Both the position numbers and the translations under genes were made by a program. This document shows positions 61,337-64,000 of a stretch of DNA of 64,000 bases, piece by piece (position 1 is the first letter of the stretch; each line of letters starts with the position of its first letter). The DNA lies in contig CAKSQZ010000009.1 in the NCBI GenBank assembly GCA_934486895.1, forward strand, positions 1 to 64,000. The letters are read 5' to 3'. This DNA comes from an uncultured Eubacteriales bacterium (GTDB lineage Bacteria > Bacillota > Clostridia > Oscillospirales > Acutalibacteraceae). The notes below the pieces were generated by a model. The model was given only the letters and a program-made list of their open reading frames with translations. It made no database searches and was not told where the DNA came from.

Positions 61337-62828
61337 CTTTTGTTATATATCTGAAATCTATCACGCCGCTGTAAGGGATAAGACTTACAGCGGTTATTTT
61401 TTCGTCTGTGAAGAACCTATAAGACGCTTCGAACAGCGGATAAAGCCGATTACTGTTAACAAGCGATTGCTGCACAGCAGTAATATCGGCGTCTGTTTTG
61501 ACAGACTGGTTTATAAGCCCTATATCCATCAGATACTTAACGGCGCCGTCTGCCGTACTGTCGTTTGACTTGATCGGAATGATTGCAAGCACCGGCGTGT
61601 CCTCATCTGTATTGAGAATTGACGATAGATCCGATTCTTTATATGCAACAGGATTTATATAAGCATTTAAGTCTCTTTGCCATGTCTGAGTTATCAGGGA
61701 AGCATAGGTCTTAGCTGCTGAAAAATCAGGGTAATAAAGAGTTATTTTAGAAAGATAATCAAACGTTTTTTTATCATCTCCGCGAAGTTTTACTGCGTTT
61801 TCCTTGTTGTATCCGGCAAGGTTTAAAGCCTTGTGTGACTTTGAATAAGCAGTTTCCTCCGACAGAAGATCTGACGGAACAATACTTTCTGCCGAGCGGC
61901 AATAATCTGGGAGATTTATGGATAATGAATCGCGATCAATATCATAAATCAGCATTGCTGCGATATCGATATTACTTTTATTCATATTATCCGAAGCGTA
62001 AAGGCAGTATGTTGTTTCAAAGCTGTCGATCTTGCCCGCTTTTCCGACAGTGTATTCCCTGAATACGTCGCTGTCAGATGAATAGATATTATATGTATCT
62101 TCCTTTGCGGAAGCAATAAGTTCATTGTTGTCTGCGCCGTAATAAATTCTGGCATATGAAAGCGATGGATTCCCCGCAGTCTTATCGGCGCTTGACCTGC
62201 GAAGGCTCATGATTCCTTCGTCTGTGTCCCAGGAGTAGATATGAAAAGCGCCGTTTGTTATTATAGTATCTTTTGAAAGACCGTATTTCCCTTTTGTGCT
62301 GTTGAAAAACTTACTGTTACAGGGTGCACTTACAGGGTGAGAAAGGGCGTATTTTATCACTTTATCGGCTGTGCTTAAATTTATCGTCAATCGGTTTTTA
62401 TCGGCACTGACGCTTCTTATTGAAGAAAGCAGACCTGCATATGGCGCTTCTGTCAGCGACTGCAAGGCACGCTTTATGCCGAATGCATAGTCTTCTGCCG
62501 TTACAGGCGTTTCCCCGTCAGACCAATAAAAACCGTCGGAAAGGGTGAAGGTATATGTTTTTTCATCACTTGATACTTTTACATCGGAGACTTGTCTGCC
62601 GTTTGTAAGTTTGCCGTTTTTATCAAATGTATAAAGCCTGTCATAGCAGGCATAGGCGAAGCTGAGCTCTGCTTTTGTGGAAACAAGCTGAGGATCTGTT
62701 GTTGTGATATCCGAATCAGTCATATAATAAGCTCCGGTTTCGGCTTCTTCTACGCAGGATGCAGCTGCAAAAATCATCAGAAGGCACAATACCGCAAGCA
62801 TGGTCTTTTTTATAACAGCAAGACGCAT
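61329..62828 (-). CDS. Peptide-type ABC substrate-binding lipoprotein (family 5)
   Basis: A 499-residue solute-binding protein of the OppA/DppA family. The N-terminus is a lipoprotein signal with lipobox AASC (C25). Family blocks are TDPQLVSTKAE, TYTFTLSDGFYWSDGETPVTA cut to its core around residues 90-110, and AEDYAFGIKRAL. No permease or ATPase genes are next to it, so it is an orphan binding protein. ATG follows AAAGGA. Confidence 0.88.
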   Translation of the reverse strand: MRLAVIKKTMLAVLCLLMIFAAASCVEEAETGAYYMTDSDITTTDPQLVSTKAELSFAYACYDRLYTFDKNGKLTNGRQVSDVKVSSDEKTYTFTLSDGFYWSDGETPVTAEDYAFGIKRALQSLTEAPYAGLLSSIRSVSADKNRLTINLSTADKVIKYALSHPVSAPCNSKFFNSTKGKYGLSKDTIITNGAFHIYSWDTDEGIMSLRRSSADKTAGNPSLSYARIYYGADNNELIASAKEDTYNIYSSDSDVFREYTVGKAGKIDSFETTYCLYASDNMNKSNIDIAAMLIYDIDRDSLSINLPDYCRSAESIVPSDLLSEETAYSKSHKALNLAGYNKENAVKLRGDDKKTFDYLSKITLYYPDFSAAKTYASLITQTWQRDLNAYINPVAYKESDLSSILNTDEDTPVLAIIPIKSNDSTADGAVKYLMDIGLINQSVKTDADITAVQQSLVNSNRLYPLFEASYRFFTDEKITAVSLIPYSGVIDFRYITKAN

Positions 62829-62869
62829 ATAATCAGTCCTTTAATAACACCAAAATTTTATACACATTT

Positions 62870-62898
62870 ATTATACTTTATTTTCAGACCTTTTTCAA
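62870..62898 (-). promoter_or_regulatory. SigA promoter of the lipoprotein gene
   Basis: On the minus strand TTGAAA (62898-62893), 17 bases, TATAAT (62875-62870). Confidence 0.75.
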
Positions 62899-62926
62899 CA
62901 TTTTTTAATTATGCAGTAGTTGTAAA

Positions 62927-62965
62927 GTTCAAAAACCGTCGAACATCAGTCGACGGTTTTTGAAC
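62927..62965 (-). terminator. Terminator of folT
   Basis: A perfect 16-pair stem, GTTCAAAAACCGTCGA against TCGACGGTTTTTGAAC, with a seven-base loop, three bases after the folT stop. Confidence 0.88.
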
Positions 62966-62968
62966 TCT

Positions 62969-63670
62969 TTATGCAGATATTTTTTTGATTGAAATTCTAT
63001 TCATAGTATGAGAAAACAACGGAATGCATATGATCTGGATCGGGATCATTATCGCGACCTGAGGCAGACGGCTTATGAGTGTGGGGATAAACTCTGAGCC
63101 TATAAGTCTGATCCATAATGTGTTCAAAAGAAGCGAACAGCCGATTTGCGAGATCAAAACAGCGGCGGCTGAATTCATAATTGTCACTTTTTTTCTGAAG
63201 AATAACCCGAAGATCAGACCCCTTATGATCTCAGTCAGTGTAAATCCGGGGAAATATGATCCTGTCGGGAACAGGGTCGATCCGATAATGTCTGCGGCAC
63301 CGCCCATTATCATTGTTTGTCCTACACCGAGTTTCATAGCGCAAAGCGTAAGCGGAATAAACGACAGACTGATTTTGGTTATCGGTGTTTGAATTGAAAG
63401 GACTCGGGAGAAGATGACCTGCACAGCGATCATCAGCGCAAGAAACACCATATCCGAGACAACCATTTTCTTAACAGATGTTTTCGCGATAAACACAAGC
63501 AACGGAATAAACAGCACAACATAACCTACGGTTATTATCGTTGTGACGATCTTATCCGAAAACCAATCAGTACACAGCTTTATCAAGCATGCGCTGACAA
63601 CCAGCAATAAAGTGTACACGATCGCACAGACTATTTTTACAATTTTGCGGTTTTTGACATTTTCATTCAT
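62969..63670 (-). CDS. folT: Folate ECF transporter S component
   Basis: A 233-residue membrane protein with an extra N-terminal membrane pair and the FolT core, FSRVLSIQTPITKISLSFIP, GGAADIIGSTLFPTG and FPGFTLTEIIRGLIFG. It binds folates for uptake with the shared ECF module. ATG at 63670 is eleven bases after AAGGAG. The call is strengthened by a THF riboswitch in its leader. Confidence 0.94.
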   Translation of the reverse strand: MNENVKNRKIVKIVCAIVYTLLLVVSACLIKLCTDWFSDKIVTTIITVGYVVLFIPLLVFIAKTSVKKMVVSDMVFLALMIAVQVIFSRVLSIQTPITKISLSFIPLTLCAMKLGVGQTMIMGGAADIIGSTLFPTGSYFPGFTLTEIIRGLIFGLFFRKKVTIMNSAAAVLISQIGCSLLLNTLWIRLIGSEFIPTLISRLPQVAIMIPIQIICIPLFSHTMNRISIKKISA

Positions 63671-63680
63671 AAACAAAACA

Positions 63681-63719
63681 ACTCCTTATTATTTTTTCGC
63701 TGAAACAATAATAAGGAGT
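63681..63719 (-). promoter_or_regulatory. Hairpin burying the folT ribosome binding site
   Basis: On the minus strand ACTCCTTATTATT pairs over 13 bases with AATAATAAGGAGT, whose AAGGAG is the folT ribosome site. It lies between riboswitch and start codon and is likely the switch output on translation. A U-rich tail (TTGTTTTGTTT) means termination cannot be excluded. Confidence 0.75.
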
Positions 63720-63737
63720 GTCGGTCGATATTATTTT

Positions 63738-63832
63738 ACAGCGGGATGCGATATGCACACCGCAAGAAATCTTTTCGTCCGATCGGCAACTCCCCGTCCG
63801 TTCGGCACTTAACGCGCGCATATCTACTCTGT
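63738..63832 (-). ncRNA. Tetrahydrofolate (THF) riboswitch in the folT leader
   Basis: The minus strand shows the THF riboswitch core in order: AGAGTAGATATG, GCGCGTTAAGTGCC, GGGGAGTTGCC, GGACGAAAAG, GCGGTG and GCATCCCGCTGT, with ACAG..CTGT closing the outer stem. It begins at the expected transcript start. Folate binding would control folT through the hairpin that follows. Confidence 0.9.
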
Positions 63833-63843
63833 TTACATAATAG

Positions 63844-63872
63844 AGTATAACTCAATGATTGATAGTTGTCAA
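63844..63872 (-). promoter_or_regulatory. SigA promoter of the folT transcript
   Basis: On the minus strand TTGACA (63872-63867), 17 bases, TATACT (63849-63844), placing the start of RNA at the edge of the riboswitch. Confidence 0.85.
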
Positions 63873-64000
63873 TATAAATTTTTCATTGCTTATATATGCT
63901 TTGTCATAAACACAAGCACAAGCGAATACAATCAATTAGAAAAAGCCCGGCTCAGCTCTCGGCTTGGCAGAACGAATTTATGGGAGCGGAAAGGTTAATT
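63873..64000. other. Intergenic end of the window
   Basis: No gene is seen. AGCCCGG-N7-CTCGGCT (63944-63964) read on the minus strand ends in GGGCTTTTT and may be a terminator for a gene beyond the right edge. Confidence 0.35.

Overview
The window looks like a chromosome segment of a spore-forming, low-to-middle GC member of the Clostridia (Firmicutes), most plausibly the Ruminococcaceae/Oscillospiraceae side. The reasons are a complete spoIIIA operon (AA to AH), Gls24/Asp23 and YqeG family genes, the rpsU/coaX/rbgA/rnhB/yraN gene set, YmfF/YmfH-type M16 proteins, DnaD plus DnaI-like replication proteins, ECF vitamin transporters, strong AGGAGG-type ribosome binding sites and many TTG starts. 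No species is claimed.

Layout. 1-1.6 kb: a single AT-rich UDP-sugar pyrophosphorylase gene sits between two 118-base direct repeats. Each repeat carries the 3' end of a tRNA (probably tRNA-Asn), its terminator and a promoter, so this looks like a small island in a tRNA gene. 1.7-4.7 kb: an HD-STAS-kinase fusion protein and an iron-dependent alcohol dehydrogenase. 4.7-5.8 kb, minus strand: a DUF2156 protein and a 51-residue ORF. 5.9-15.6 kb, minus strand: spoIIIA operon, asp23, nusB, a TsaD-like paralogue, xseA, xseB, ispA, a divergent PAP2 protein and a membrane protein. 15.7-50.5 kb, plus strand: a radical SAM pair, coaX with an ECF S component, tgt, rpsU, yqeG, an endonuclease IV-like protein, rbgA, rnhB, yraN, a dipeptidase, thrC, a phosphoesterase, tig, clpP, clpX, engB, lysA, nfeD/SPFH, the purine genes purE-M-N, purO-like, AICAR formyltransferase and purD, a Gld-like ABC exporter, ymfF/ymfH-like genes, lgt, folD and a Cof-type phosphatase. 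50.6-63.7 kb, mostly minus strand: a P-loop protein, pgi, a D,D-carboxypeptidase, a class A PBP, radC, pyrE, a DnaI/DnaD/XRE operon, bioY (plus), a lipoprotein solute-binding protein and folT under a THF riboswitch.

How the parts work together. The spoIIIA products form the mother-cell channel to the forespore. The purine block supplies six pathway proteins, with the last two steps carried by separate proteins in place of bifunctional PurH. FolD, the THF riboswitch and folT form a folate theme that also feeds the two formyl-transfer steps of purine synthesis. CoaX, bioY and the neighbouring ECF component suggest vitamin salvage. tig-clpP-clpX make a protein-quality block.

The observations I find most worth a second look are the tRNA-bounded one-gene island, the HD-STAS-kinase fusion beside it, the histone-H1-like tail on trigger factor, the serine-repeat tail on the class A PBP, and the folT leader in which a riboswitch is followed by a hairpin that buries the ribosome binding site. 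No insertion sequence, integrase, CRISPR array or complete tRNA/rRNA gene was seen.
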